From Cymbidium sinense (lineage: Eukaryota > Streptophyta > Magnoliopsida > Asparagales > Orchidaceae), in contig CM038223.1 in assembly GCA_021442155.1 (NCBI GenBank), forward strand, positions 31,160,983 to 31,224,982: a DNA stretch of 64,000 bases. Reading direction: 5' to 3'. Under the pieces are notes generated by a model. The model had not been told where the DNA came from. It searched no databases and saw only the letters and a program-made list of their open reading frames with translations. This document shows, piece by piece, positions 10,930-25,395 of this stretch. A program made the position numbers and the translations under genes. How positions within the stretch are numbered: position 1 is the first letter of the stretch; each line of letters opens with the position of its first letter.

Positions 10930-12760
10930 AAGCTCTAGATTGATTCAAGTTACTCTTAACCATTAGCTATTCTCATCCTACTAAGAACTTGATTATGACA
11001 TGGTAAGTCACACCACTACTCTAAATGTATTGAATAGTTGTTAACCAAAATTAATATTATATGTGGCGGGTGTGTCCATGATAATGAAGTCTACGATAGC
11101 CATAAACTACTTTTCTTCTTCTCCTCAAGTCATTAGGAGAGTAATCATTCCTTCCATCTCCATCCTTTCTTAATAAAACCCATAGAAGGGATCTCTTATA
11201 GCCACAAACTACTTTTATATACTCGATGCTCTTGACATGATTGCCAAATTAAAATCACTTAAATGTAGTTGCTTAAGACTTGCTCATTTGGACAACTCTT
11301 CATATCCATAAAAAAAAGTTGGGTAAAACTCTTAAATTATTGGTTGCATGAGCTTGTGCTAGTTTTTTATTAGGTTTGGCGACTTCCTTTCCGGGTCTCT
11401 TCATGAACTCCTTTAACTTCTTAGATTTTATGAGTTCCTCTACTAAGCCCTTTAGATGTCAACAGTCTTTAGTGTCATGTCCATGGTCATGATTGTCAAC
11501 AAAATAGCTAGATTGATCATGAACTTTATCAGCCCTTAATGGTGGTGGCACTCAAAGTATTCATTATTTTGAATGGCCTATACTAACTCGACCAATGACA
11601 CTCTCAAACATGTGATTATAGTCAATTACAAATACTCATCATGCCTACAATGAGTTCGATAATTTCTTAATTCATGTGTATGTATTGGTGCCTCTTCTCT
11701 CCTAGTAGGTAGTCTTCTCTCCCTATCCTATCTACAAACTCGAAACCTATCCTTTGAGGATCTTTCTAAGGGTGACCTCATGCTAAATCTCTTCCTTGAG
11801 TCACCATTATTGATTAGCAAACTTGTTATATTCTTTCATATTCACGCTGTTGTTGGCCAACTCCAACAACTTGCGAGTGTTTTGGGCTACTAAAGTCAAA
11901 GTGCATATTTTAATGACTCTTCTTTGAGGCATTCGACGAGTGTGGCATGTGCAACTAAGAAATCTAAATCTTTCACTTCCAATAATTTCTTTTGGAAGTG
12001 AGTGATAAACTTCTTGAAGGACTCGATCTTCTCATGTCTCATCTATAGAGCCTATAAACTTATTAAGAGTTTCTCGGCACTAGTAATTTGTGTTAAGAAC
12101 ATCTTATTAAATTTTGCAAAAAAGTAATGACTTCCATGAGTAGACAGAAGAATAATAAAAGAGCCAATTTTTTGAATGTGTTGAAGAGCAATCAACATTT
12201 CATTGCATTATTTAAGTCTAGTAGTAATATAATAGACCTAAAGTATGCTATTGTGTTGATAGAGTTAGAGAAACCTTTGTAAGATTCCAAGTGTGAAATC
12301 AAGAACTTTTGGTGGGGGATAACCTTTTGTGATCCTCTCAGAGAAGGCATTGATGGGATCAAAATTTAAGTGTCCTCTAGTGACTAATTCTTCACTCGCC
12401 TAGTAAGACTCATCATCGATACTAAGCTTCTTGGATAGCTCGTTATTGCACCAAGTTCAATGAGTCACCATACTAGAGAACCCTTTATTTCCCTGGCCCA
12501 CAAATTTGCATTCTTTACTCACTCCACAATTAATCGCCTAGACTATATGAGTGATCCTACCTTCTATATTTTTGTTGTGTGATGAACTACTACACATTCT
12601 TTGATATGGCTTTTGAGTTATCCTGTGCTAATGGGCTTGCTTCATTGAGTACCATATTCCTAGTCCTCATCATCTTCTATGCTCATTGTAGCTAAAAGGA
12701 CGTTGAATTTAAATTTGTTTATGGAAGGATGAAGGACCTGACATAAACATGTAAGAAGTA
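10930..12760 (-). pseudogene. Decayed Ty3/gypsy gag and protease region (element 2)
   Basis: On the minus strand, gag comes first. A segment near 12370-12300 has NAFSERITKGYPPPKVLDF, typical of the linker before the gag core. Near 12140-11880 the capsid-like core appears, with FAKFNKMFLTQ and SFKKFITHF. The post-protease segment with MDTPATYN lies at about 11095-11045. The catalytic aspartate region upstream of it is too decayed to call. Gag would form the virus-like particle and the protease would cut the polyprotein. Order and strand agree with the RT at 10720-9583, so this is one element. No frame longer than about 60 residues survives. Confidence 0.65.
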
Positions 12761-12779
12761 GGGATAGTTCTAATGGGAT

Positions 12780-13330
12780 AAAATAAATAGAAAAATACTA
12801 TAGAAAAGTGCAGGAAAGTATGTGAAATTTTACTATCATTGAGAATATAAATACAAAAGGGTCAGAGTAGATTCTCTCTTTTAAATCCTAGAATAGCTAA
12901 AAGGAAAAAGTCTCGCCCCCATGAGGATTACCCCATTTATAAAAGTGTACATCTATATATAAAGAGTGTATATAAGGAAAATACACATCAACTATGTTAA
13001 TTACATAAGATGGGATGCACCTATGAGGGCTAGTAATGTATACCAAATGATGAGCTCTTGAGTGTAGCCTCCAATTCAAACAAGGATACTTATCTGATAG
13101 GAATACCTGACTGTGTAGTCACTTGTGTGTGGACAATTCTTCATATATAAGCCAAGTTTCTTAAAGTTGGTTAGATGGTTTTGTCCTCATACTCACCTAC
13201 TCAAGGTGAGTCCTTGTGAGCGAGTCCATTACTTGTCTAAATCCTACATCTCATTTTTGGATCCTCTAACATCGATCCTTTGATATTTATGAATGCTTGC
13301 TAGGTTCATGCACACTCCATGGTATGAAGG
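12780..13330 (-). other. Probable leader or 5' LTR end of element 2
   Basis: This stretch lies just upstream of the minus-strand gag. Read on the minus strand it holds a TATA-like run (CTTTATATATAG, near 12970-12955), a GGGCGAGACTTTTT segment near 12915 and then an A/T-rich leader. No second copy exists in the window, so the LTR boundaries cannot be set. The 12897-13079 open frame has no recognisable product. Confidence 0.35.
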
Positions 13331-15067
13331 TATAATTAAAATTTATTTGAAGTTTAACTTATAACTTGATAAAATATATCATGCAAAGGTGCCACATTTG
13401 AAGGAATTTAAGGCATTCTTCAATTTTTTACAAATTAAAAATTTTATTTGTATATAATTAAATGCTTTATGTTTTATGTAAAATTATTATTTATGTATAA
13501 CTATTGGAAAATAGAGAATTTTTAAAGGCTAAATTAACTAAAAACATTAAAAATTCCATCATTAACTACAATTTCCAATGATTCTTCAGTAAAAAAAAAT
13601 CAACATTAAATACATGCTGGAAATTGTTATTAATGAAAAAAATGATTTACAGAAATTATTCCCACTACTCTTTTGACAAAAGAAATGATAAAATGTTGTA
13701 ACATTTTTTCCCTTAATTTTAATGTAATTACTATCATAAGAAACGATGATGAAATTTTTTGTTGAAATTTTTTTACAAAAGGGTACATGAAATATGTACT
13801 ATTTTTTAAAAGAATAACTCATAGTTAAAGTTGGCCATTTTTATAATCCTTGCATGTAGTTGAAATAATACTTTCATACTCATAATATATCTAAAAACAT
13901 GAAAAACAAACATAAATTATATCCATAGAGAACCAATTTATATTAAACATATTGTTAAAAGTACCATTCAAACTTTAAATTCAATTTTATGCAATTCATA
14001 TCCAAAGAGTATATAAATTAATTTTTATAAATATTAAAAAAAATCAAATTAAAAAATCCTAATAATTTTCTCCTATCTCCTCTTCCTCCTCCACCGCTAC
14101 TTTTCCCTTCTCATTGCTTTGATGCATGCACAATTGAGCTATTATTCTTCCATTTATGCTTGCATCTCCATCATCTACAAAGTCATCTCATCAGCAAATG
14201 TTCCCACATGTCTTCTAACCACTTTCTTAATTGTATCCCTGCCTGAGCCTAAGGAAGCTGACTATGAGAATTAGATATTAGAAGCTATGCCTTATAACAT
14301 TAAGTCTTATATCCACTCTTTTTCTTTCCTCCTACAATAAACTGAGATCAACATGTTGCAATGATGACTCCATAAGATGTTTGACTGTAAATATCTTTTA
14401 ATGGCATATACTCATCCTATAAAGTTTAACTTTAGTAAAATCTTCAAAATACAATGTTATTATGATTTTTCTTGGAAGAAAATACTCATGTGGACTTGCC
14501 AGGATCTTTAACTTACCCACTAATGGTCCTAATGTCATTGATGCAAGCGCATATGTAACTCTAACAATATAAGTTCCCTCCCTAACATTTCTCTCTACAA
14601 AAGTCATTATAATTAAACTTATTAATATGATTAAACACATGATCAATAAATTAATATAAGATTCAATTGCTTATCATTCTCCTTCTATGCTAAAAATGTA
14701 AAACTGAACCACCAATATGTAGGGAACTCCCCATACCTCCACAATCAAATGTAGAATACTTCTTATTCTACTCCCTCCTTCGAGTGTACTTTAAGGTTCT
14801 CCAAGCTCTAAAAAGCTCAACTCATACTTCCTCACCAATCTAAAGAGGCCTCTAACTAGACTTATTAAGGTCTATGAACATATCCCATAAGCATATAACC
14901 TTATTTCTCTTAAAATTTTGGCTAATCTTATTATGATGTTCAGCCAACCAGTAGCAATCTCTTGGCTTAAGAAATGAATGATGTTAATCAAATAATTATT
15001 AGTTAATAACAAATGCTGAGCTCATTTTTATGAGGCTAACACTTATCACTTTCATAGTTATGAGAAT
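13331..15067. other. Unassigned AT-rich stretch without a recognisable gene
   Basis: I see no island of the long repeat and no gypsy or LINE motif here. A CT-rich patch lies at about 14060-14110. Short frames such as 14398-14646 (minus) are not recognisable. It may be older diverged repeat DNA or the remaining LTR of element 2. Confidence 0.4.
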
Positions 15068-15255
15068 TTTTATTTGGAACATAATGTAGATCTTAGGGGT
15101 ACTTATTTAGGTATTCAAATACATCATTAAGAGATAAATATATTATCTCAAAAGATAAACACATTTTTCTATAATGGATTTGATTACTTAATAAGGACTC
15201 TTAAGGCTGATGGGTTTTCGATGTACCAGATATTCTTCCCCTGAGCTACATAGAG
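15068..15255 (+). mobile_element. LTR stub B1
   Basis: The first 190 or so bases of the long repeat, from TATGAGAATTTTTATTTGG through the ATAATGGATTTGATTACTTA landmark to CTACATAGAG. The start of B2 follows directly. B1 is therefore either the target of a B2 insertion or a rearranged duplicate of the LTR start. Confidence 0.6.
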
Positions 15256-18200
15256 TGTGGGTAAAATTTATGACACCACATAGAGTTTAGGAATTTCTTA
15301 TTTGGTTGATCAAATGCATCATTGAGTAAACATATTAACTCAAAAGATAAACATGTTATCCTATAATGGATTCAATCATTTAATAAAAGACTCCTAAGGC
15401 TAATGAGTCTTTCATATACCATAGAATTTTTCATTAAACTACATTGGAAGTAGAACAGGTTTTTTTTTTAAACTGGGTTCATAGTTCCCTATAGCTCCTA
15501 TGGTTAATTACATCTTAAGAAGGGGTCTCTTCTTAAGAATACTCTCGAATAAAAAAATAAGATATTATTTTTATAGAGTTCTTAGTTGGTTTTCAAAGGA
15601 ATGGCATTTGTAATTTCATTTGGGAATGACCCAAAGTGGAAAGAGTTCTTTTAGGAGGCCAAGCGAGATGAAGTAGGAAATGCCCATTAATATTGGGATG
15701 TCTAGTAACCATTTTAACTATCCTAGCATTGGGCTTTCAATTTTAGAATTTAATTTAGATTTTGAGTTGACATTTTCTTATAAGTCTAGGGCTCAGATTC
15801 TACTAGCATAAGACTACAAAAATGCCTAGGGTTGAAGACTTACTCTGAGAAGAATGCTTTAGAACCTAAGTTTATTGGTGCTTCTAACACAATTCAAATG
15901 CTTAACCTAGTTTTATTTTGGGAATTATCGGCTATTCCTCCCACTTGAGGGAACAAACCTATCCCTGACTCTTCTGAACTTATAACCCACCTAGAGGGGC
16001 TGCCAGCTAACACCACCTAAGCATATTTTAAATTCATGATGCCAAGTCTTATGTATGCAAGATGACTAGGCTATTACATTTTTAGGAAAGAAGCCTATGA
16101 ATCTTAGACTCACACATTAATCCCTATGACCATGTGGGGTATGAAATGCATCTAACTAATGCACATTTTTAAAAAATTTATAAGTTTTGATTCAAGATTC
16201 TTTTAAGGTCATGGGTATGAATTTTTATTTCTAAATGTCATGCAATTAAAAATGGTTATGGGACAAATCAATAATGAAAGGTAGAATTCACCAAGAAGGT
16301 GGGTATCCTCATAAGTCAGATGCCCCTTTTATGCAATGGGTGAAGTGCCTAATTAAAGAAATCATAACAATATGATAGCATGATTTTTGAGAGCTAATTA
16401 TTTCTAATTGATTTGAAGTTACTCCTTGAGCTTTAGTTTATGTGAGATTTTGAATTTTATTATTTTTGTGTTCGAGTTATTTAGATTTAGATTGGGAAGA
16501 AAATTAATTTTGTCTATGAGCCTACGTACAAGCATTCATCACAAAAAGCATAACACAGAAAGAAACCTAGAAAAGCAGGTTGATTCTATTGCACACCAAA
16601 AATAAATTATGCTAATTTTAATTTAAACAAAGGCCAATGCTATCAGGTACCATTGTACACGTTGAAAGAAAAGAAAATAGGTAGTCGAGCTATGCCCTTA
16701 TACATTCCGACCTAGAACTATAAATTTAGATCTATGGGTCTTCTCTCCTGGACCGTCTCGTTCTTCAGGAATCTCCATTGGGCTTCACAACAGACCTCTA
16801 CACCATCTCCTGGTAGGGTCAGCTCCTACTAATCCAAGATCCCATAGATCCTAACCTAATTCTAAGCTCAAATTTATATTTTCTTAATTCAATAATAAAT
16901 CCTAAGCCTTGCAAAAAAATGTCAAAAAAATATAAATATCACATAATAATTATATTTTATAAACATACAGGCTTAGCATTAGTTGCTTGTCAAGCCCACC
17001 TATCATATTGGGCTATGCTAAGGGACTATTCAGCAACTACAATCAAACAATAATTTTATAGATTTATTTGATGGCAGTCCCTTTCAGCACAGCCCCTTGT
17101 AGAAGACAATGTTAATTCTAAAAATAATGCCCTACCATCCAGACTAACAACAATCAATCATAGCCATCTAATCTAAAATAGTACACCATAAATAATAAAA
17201 AGGCATTTCATATCACAACATCACAAAATATTATAGAAAATCATAGAACGACCTAACCTAAATCTAGGGTTCATGATCTATTATTCCAGCGTGTAAGGGA
17301 AAGGGGTTTGTGTGATAAGATATGATTAGACTTTTGGGTTTCAAATTCAATTTTGGATTTGATTATTTGTTTATTTACCTTTAGATGGTTTCAATTCAAA
17401 TAATTTAATGATTTATTGATTCTTATTTTCATTTTAGATTCATTTTATTATGTTGAAGTGAAATTTAAATTTTCAAGAATGAAGAAATAAAATAAGTTCC
17501 ACTTTTGGGTGAAATGTATTCTATTCAACATTCTAAATTCTAATAGGATGATATATTTATTCTAAGGTAAGGATTCATCCTAAAGATTTAATTAAAATGC
17601 TAAGTATTTTAATTATTCCTTTCTTTAAATTTAAATGATTTGAATTTGTTTAGTTTATATCATTTTATTTTATTTATTCTTTTTTCACTTTGTGTTTTGT
17701 GTTTTGATTTCTTCAAGATATGTTTCTTTATTAATAACATTGTTATTGTGATTTGAATTAATTTTCACTTGAAGTTTAATTCATTTGTCATTATATTTTT
17801 TTTTGGTTTTCTCTTTAAGTTTAATTCATTCATTATTATGATTTTAATTTCATTTAATTCCTTTGGCTTAATATTGTGTTATTGACATTTTATATTTTAT
17901 CATTTATCTAATATTTAATCTTTTCTTAATTTGATTCATTATTGCTTTACTTTATATGTTTTCTTTATTGAGTATGATAATTCATATCTTTCCAATTTTA
18001 AATTTATTTAATTAGATTTACTTTACTTGAACATTAAATTTATCTTACTTTTATAATTTAAATTGATTATATTTTAATGTTTATTTTTTTTGGATTCATT
18101 TTTAGTTTAATATTCATTTTTGTTAAATTCATTTCATTTATTTTATTTAAGTTAAATTCATTTTGATTATGTTAATATTTATATTTATTTTTATTTTTAT

Positions 18201-19858
18201 GTTTATGTAACTTATAAGTTTTCAATCATGCTTATATGGTTACTTTATCATAAGATTTAGATTGAATATATTATCCTTAACTTACTATAGTCTCTATTAA
18301 CCTAAGTTAGTATATGATTTTATTACCATTTATGTATTATGAATTCAAATAAATAAATCTAATTATTTCCAATTACCTTTAATTGAAATGATGATTTTAT
18401 TATTTAAGAAGAACTTTCCATTCATCCTTTGATTTAATATATATTCATCTTGATTATGACATAAGGAATTTAGGGGAGTTTCTTTTATTATATTAACTTA
18501 TTCATTCATTTTTATGTTTAATTTTTACTTAAGTCTATTGAATCCATTTCTTGCTAAGGACTTAGTTTTTCAAATTTCCAGTTATATAACTTATGCATTT
18601 CATTATGTTCAATTAACTCATTCATATTTAATTTGAATTAATTTAAATTGTATCAATTTAATACATTTAAGTTAATCTTTGATTCATTTCTTAGTTTGAA
18701 TTGATTGTATATTGAAAATTCATTAACTTATTTACTTATGAATGCATTAGGATTAAAGTTTACTTAAGCTTCATTTCATTATTATTTTCATTAAACCCTA
18801 AGCTTATAATTAATCAAATCTTTGACTTAGGATGCTAAAAAAGTTTATATTTAAGTATTCTAATCTTGATAGAAGTCTTTTAAAATGATTTATATATTTT
18901 TATTATTTATTATAAATTTTTTGATTTATTATTAATTTAAATTAACCTAAAGTCTCAGAAATATAAATCTCAATTCATAAATCAATTGGGTCTAAACTTT
19001 TTATGGAAAGTGGGGTTCCCTACCAATTTTATTTCACTAAAATTTTATTTTAATCAAATGTGTAATTAAAGTGAAATTAAGGTTTTAATTATTTTATTAA
19101 AACCTAAATTAAGTTAATTCAGAGAGAATCATTTAGGAGGTTTTTTTTTTCTTGATTCCCCTCTAGAATATACATCCAAAGAGGGTTTATTCATAATTTA
19201 TTGACATTCTAATTGATTTATTATATTTTATTTAATTTCAAGTTGATTAATTAAATTAATTCAATTAATGGCCGAATTAAGTGATTTTGTGATAATTAGG
19301 TTTTAATAATTTTTTTATGTTCATTAGGATGTGTTATGATGTTTTAAGTTGGTTTAGGGTTTGAAATTTCAAATATTAAAGTTTATTACTCAATAAATTA
19401 TAAAATAATTATCTAATCTGCACCTTAGCATTAATTTCAACTCCCCAAAGTTTCATTTCCTTTTGATTAATGGTTTGAGATTAATTAGGGTTTGAAATTT
19501 TTCATTCAAACTAAAATGAAGGCTAAAATAACCCCCATAAAATTTGGGGATTTTAATTTTAATAGATTCCTCCCAACAAGTGGAATCCATACAGCCTCAC
19601 TTTGTAATCTTTGGATTTATATTTTATTTTCTATGAATTTTTGAATTTTCAGGGAATTTTCCTTAATTTTTTAATTTAGAAAACCTGAGTTTTCAGTTTA
19701 TGCAAGTCGGATCCATGTTGATCCGATGTGGCACCACTTTTCACATGATGCTTCATCATTTGTCCATGCGGATCAACGTGGATCGCGTGTCAAAATGGTG
19801 GTGCACGTGGATTAATTTCAAGCTATCCCATTAAAGATTGGATGGCTCTGATCGATCT
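15256..19858 (+). mobile_element. LTR copy B2, 3' truncated
   Basis: Opens with TGTGGGTAAAATTTATGACACC, almost the same as the start of C, and shares C's subfamily landmarks. Island I is at 15961-16015, island II at 16632-16712 and the CATCCAGACTA segment near 17135. A long T-rich run spans about 17300-19000, then AAGTGGGGTTCCCTACC near 19008 and island IV at 19705-19815. Island IV has CGGATC/GATCCG dyads around CATGTT and several CACGTGG-like motifs. It breaks off near 19858, where C continues for almost 2 kb more. A protease remnant follows, so the 3' end of B2 and all of gag were lost in one deletion or successive deletions. Confidence 0.75.
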
Positions 19859-19859
19859 A

Positions 19860-20403
19860 CAGTCCTTAATGGTTTTAGTCAAATTATCTTCGCCGTTAGA
19901 TGAAGATTTGCTCATAAGAACTATCGATCATAACCGCCCACTCTACATATTTTTAAACATAGACAAATTTAGATTATCTAAAGTACTTATTGACCTAGGT
20001 GCATCGATCAACATCATGAGTATATGATCCCTTGTCTACTTAATGATCAACATCACTAGGCTTATTTTAATAAGATGATGTTGAAAAGATTCAATGAACA
20101 TGATAAGAGGGCCTTAGGCTTAATCACACTATTATTATAAATTAGTGATTTAAAGATTGAGGCAAAGTTTCACATTATAGATTTAGATACATCATGCAAC
20201 ACTTTGTTAGAAAGACCCTAGATACATGAGAATAACATGATACCATCCTCACTCCATCAATGCATGAAGTTCATGCACAATGGCTTAGAGTATTGTATCA
20301 AAAGTGACTTGATGCCATTCTTAAAGCATGAGGTTTCGATATATGAAGATGCAACCTACTACCTCCCCATGAGAAAAATGTATGTCAGATGTACAATAAA
20401 AAG

Positions 20404-20440
<37 letters not shown>

Positions 20441-20460
20441 CAACAATTGAGGAAGTAGAG
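19860..20460 (+). pseudogene. Tat-type gag-pol remnant: aspartic protease and following segment
   Basis: Two plus-strand frames match the protease part of Tat polyproteins. The first (about 19860-20027) has HNRPLYI and the active-site stretch VLIDLGASINIM, so the catalytic Asp is kept. The second (20237-20458) has SSLHQCMKFMHNG and EDATYYLP, the conserved segment after the protease. Frames between them are broken by stops but still show partial similarity. The protease would mature Gag and Pol. Nothing else of gag or pol remains, so this is what an internal deletion between B2 and C left behind. The last frame runs into an AG microsatellite. About 105 bases then lead to LTR copy C, with an AGAGGAGACA purine stretch just before its TG that could be the polypurine tract. 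Confidence 0.75.
20407..20436 (+). repeat. (AG)n microsatellite
   Basis: An uninterrupted run of 15 AG units inside the protease remnant. In the open frame it codes an RE dipeptide run. Confidence 0.95.
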
Positions 20461-23400
20461 TTTGACATCACCTTATAATCACATCTTACCTCTACTTTTC
20501 AATGAGTAAGTGAGATGTCTTAACCTCCCATAGGTTGGGGATGAGGCAAGCTCAGAGGAGACATTGATGGTAAAATTTGTGACACCACATAGAGTTTAAA
20601 AATTTCTTATTTGAATGATCAAATATGTTATTAAAGGATAATCATATTATCTTGGAAGAAAAACATATTATCGTATAATGGATTCGATCATTTAATAAAA
20701 GACTCCTATGGCTAATGGGTCTTTCATGTACGAAAGAGTTTTCTCCTGAACTACATTCAAAGTAGAATAAGTTATTTTTTAAACTAGATTTATTATTCCC
20801 TATAAGAGCAAGCCTCTATAGTTAATTACATCTCAAGAAGGGTCTCTTCCTAAGAATACTCTCAATTAAAGAAAAAAGTCATTATTTTTTAGAAATTTCT
20901 AAGTTGATTTTCAAAGGAATGATATTTGGAATTTTTTATTGGGAACTATCCAATGTTGAAAAAGTTATTTTTGGAAGCCAAACGGGATGAAGTAGGAAAT
21001 TCTTGTTGATACTAAGATGCCTAGTAGGTATTTTAACTATCTTATCATTGGGCTTTGAACTTTGGAATTTAATTTAAACTTTGAATTGACATTTTCATAA
21101 AAATCTAAGACTTGGATTCTAGCAGCACAAGACTATATAAATGCCTAGAGTTGAAGACTTACTCCAAGAAGGATTCTTCTAACACAAGTTAGATGCTTGA
21201 CCTAATTTCATTTTGGGAATTATCAATCCTTCCTCTCACTTGAGGGAACTAACCTATCCTTAACTCTTCTAGACTTACAACCTGCCTTGAGGGGATGCCA
21301 GCTAACACCACCTAAGCATATTTTAAATTAATGATGCCAAGTCTTATGTATGCAAGATGGTTGGGTTGTTTCATCTTTAGGAAAGGAATCTAAGAATCCT
21401 AGACTCACTCTCTAATCCCTAAGATCATGTAGGGTATAAAATGTACTAACTAATTCCCATTTTTCAGATTTTATACATTTTGACTCAATGATCATTTTAG
21501 GCCATGTGTATGCAATTTATGCCTACATGGTACGTAATTGGAAGAGAGTCATGGGCCAAATCAATAATGGAAGGTAGACATCTCCAAGAAGGTGGCCATC
21601 CTCATAGTTCAGATGCCCCATATGTGCAATGGTTGAAGTTGCCCAATTCAAGGGTTAGAGTAATATGATTGTATAATTTTTAAGAGCTAATTTATTTCTA
21701 ATTGATTTTAAGTTGTTCCCTAAGTCTTTAGTTTATGCAAAGTTTTGAATTTCATTATTTTTATGTTTAAATTGATTATATTTAATTAGGTAGAAAATTT
21801 TATTTTTACTATAAGCCTACATGTAAGAATTCATCACAAAAAGCACAACACAGAAAAAAAAACTTTGAAAAGTTAGTTGATTTTATTGCACATGCAAAAT
21901 AAATCAAGCAAATTTAATTAAAAAAGGCCAATGTGGTCAGGTACCTCTGTACACCCTGGAAGAAAGGAAAATGGGCAGCCGAGCTCTATCCTTATGCAGT
22001 TTGGCCTAAAACTACAAGTCTACATCTATGGGTCTTCTTTATAGGATAGTATCCTTTTTTAGGGACCTCCATTGGGCTTCACAAGGGACCTCTACACCAT
22101 CTTTTGGTAGTTTCATCTCTTGCTAATCCTAGACCCCATATATCCTAACCTAATTCTAAGCTCAAATTTACATATTAAATTTAAAAATAAATCATACATC
22201 ATGCAAAACAAATGTCAACAAAATATAAACAACACACAACAGTTATATTTCACAAACATACTTGCTTAGCATTAGGTGCTTGTCAAACCCACCTGTCCTT
22301 ATGGACTATGCTAAGGAACTATCCATCACATACAAGAAAATAATAATTTTATGGATTTATTTATGATAGTTATCCCTTTAACACAGCCCCCTACATAAGA
22401 CAAGGTTAGTTCTAAAACTAACATCCTACCATCCAGTATAAAATAGTACATCATAAAATAATAAAAATAATTCACATCACAACATCATAAAATATTACAA
22501 AAAATCACTGAATGACCTAACCTAATTCTAGGGTCCTTAACCTATTATTTTAGTGTGTGAAGAAAATGGATTTGTGTGGCAAGACTTTGTTAAGCCTTCT
22601 TTTAATTCAAATTTTAATTTTAATTTTTGAAGTTTGTATATCATTACCTTTGGGTGATGTCAATTCAAATGATTTAGTGATTTGCAATTTCATTTTCATT
22701 TTAGATACATTTTATATTGAAGTTATATTAGATTTTCAAGAATGAAGAATACAATAGGTTTCATTTTGGGTGGAACCCACTCCATTCAACATCCTAAGTC
22801 CTAATAAGATGATATCTTTATTCTATGGTAAAAAGTCATATTAAAGATCTAACTAAAATCCTAAGTATTTTAATTGATCCTTTCTTTAAATTTAAAAGAT
22901 TTGAATTAGTTTAGTTATTTTATTTTGTTTTAAATTTATTAATTCTTTTTCACTTAGTGTTTTATGTTTCAATTCCTTTAAGGTATGTTTCTTTATCAAT
23001 AATGTTGTGATTTGAATTAATTTTCACTAAAGTTTAATTCATTTGTTATTATGATTTAGATTGGTTTTCTCTTTAAATTAATTCATTTGTTATTATGATT
23101 TAAATTTAATTTAATTCCTTTGGCTTAATATTATGTTATTGATATTTCAAAATTTATCATTTATTTTATATTCAATCTTTTCTTAATTTGATTCATTAAT
23201 CCTTTAATTTATGTGTTTGCTTTATTTATTATGATGATTTATATCTTTTCCAGTTAAATCAATAGATTTACTTTACTTGTACATTGAATTTGTCTTACTT
23301 TTGTAACTTAGATTGATTAGGTTTTAATGTTTATGTTATTTGAATTCATCTTAAATTTAATATTTAATTTTGTTTATTGGTTTTATTATATTTTATTTAA

Positions 23401-25395
23401 GGTAAAGCTTTATTTTTAATTTTATTTAATTTTGGAATGCATTTAGTTTACTTATTACATTTATGTATATGTACTTCATTCATTCAATTCAAGTTTCATT
23501 TATTCATTTTCATTAATGTTTATTAACTTAAGTAAAGTTACATTTAATTATTATGTTTAGTATTATTCAATTTATTATGTTTCAATTTTATAACCCATTT
23601 GCATTAATGATTCATTGTTATTTTAATTTATTCATTTCATGGAATTTTCTAAGATTTATTAATGAATTTAGACTATGATGATTAATTCTAAATTATATAT
23701 TTCATACATTATGGAATAGTTCAATTTATTTTAACTAATTTAAAGGGAGTGATGATTTTGTTATTTAAAATTAGTTAGCATAATGTAATTTCCCTTTTTC
23801 ATCAAGAGTTAAGGAGTTTAAAGAAAGGTTATTTTCATGTGCATTAAACTTTCCCTATGTTACTCTATAGTATTATGTTATTCCTACAACTTACCCTAAG
23901 TTTAAAGAAAGGTTATTTTCATGTTTAATTAAACTTAACCTGTTATATTTGCATTTGTACTACTTCATTCCTTAATCTAAATGGCTCTAATGTATTTACA
24001 TATTGATGACTTATAAATTTCAGAGATTAATAAACTTTATATTTTAGTTTGTTAATGGATTCATTATGGTTTAAGGGGTTATTATTCTTGGAATATGATT
24101 AAATTTCATATTCTTCACTTTTCATAACCCTTAACTTAGGATTAATTAGGTTCTTTTGGTTTAAGTTTGCTTGGGTATTTTTATTTAAGTATTCTAGTGT
24201 CAATTATGATGTTTAAAATTTGTATTATATGTTTTATAATTTCTGTGATTTTTTGATTAATTATTTCCTTTAAATTGACTTAGAGACTTTCAAATCAAAT
24301 ATTCTCAATCCAGAAATCAATTGGCTTTAAAATATTTATGGCAAGTGGGGTTCCTTGCCAATTTCATTTCACTAAAATTTCACTTTAATTAGATGTGTAA
24401 TTAATGTGTAATTAAGATTTTAATATTTTATTAAAACTTAAAATGTGGCCTAATTTAGTGAGGATCATTTAGGTGTTTTATTTTTCCTTTATTCCCATCT
24501 AGAATATGCATCCAAAGAAGGATCATTTATAATATTTAGGGATCTGGCTGATTTATTATGAATTATTTAAATTTAGATTGATTAATTGAATTAATTAATT
24601 CAATTAATGGCCTCATTAAGCCATTTTGTGATTTATTAAGTTCTAAAGGATTGCAATGACTTATTTATGTTCATTAAAATGTATTATAATGTTTTAAATT
24701 TATCTAATCATTTTTCATCATTTACTTTATTTATTATTAATTTATTTAATGAAAATTAAGGTTCTCAGTTTGAAATTTCAAATATTAAGATTTATTACTC
24801 AATAAATCATGAAAATGTTGTGTATCTTAACATCAATTGCAACTCCCCAAAGTTTCATTTCATTTTGATTAATGCTTTTAGATTAATTAAGGTTAGAAAG
24901 TTTTTATTCAAACCCACATTAAGGCCAAAATATCCCCATATAAATTGGGGATTTTAATTTTAAAGAATTCCTCTCATCAAAAGGAATTCATAGTGCTTAA
25001 GTTTGTAATTTTTGGATTTATATTTAATTTTCTATGAATTTTTAAACTTTATGACATTTTTCTTTAAGATTTTAATTCAGATAACCCAAATTTTTTGTTT
25101 AAGCACGTTGAATCCACATGGATCTGATGTGGTGCGGCTTTCCACGTGTCACCACGACCAAATGGATCTGCATTAGATTGGTGGAGCTCATAGGTTAGTT
25201 GTGGGTCGTCCGATTGAAGATCGGACAGTTGTGATTTGATCTGAGGTTTGTCTTATTAGTTTTAATCAAATATCTGGCTAGTTCTCAGCCATCCGTTCCT
25301 TGTAAAAAGAACGGACGATGAAGATTTTGTCTCTTACAACAGTGACGGAGGCCGAGAGTTGTCCATCATTTTCGTATGATTTACGGCCATCCGAC

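Noticed and set aside
14398..14646. 82-residue minus-strand frame
   Set aside because: Hydrophobic start followed by ordinary sequence with no recognisable domain; no supporting signals nearby.
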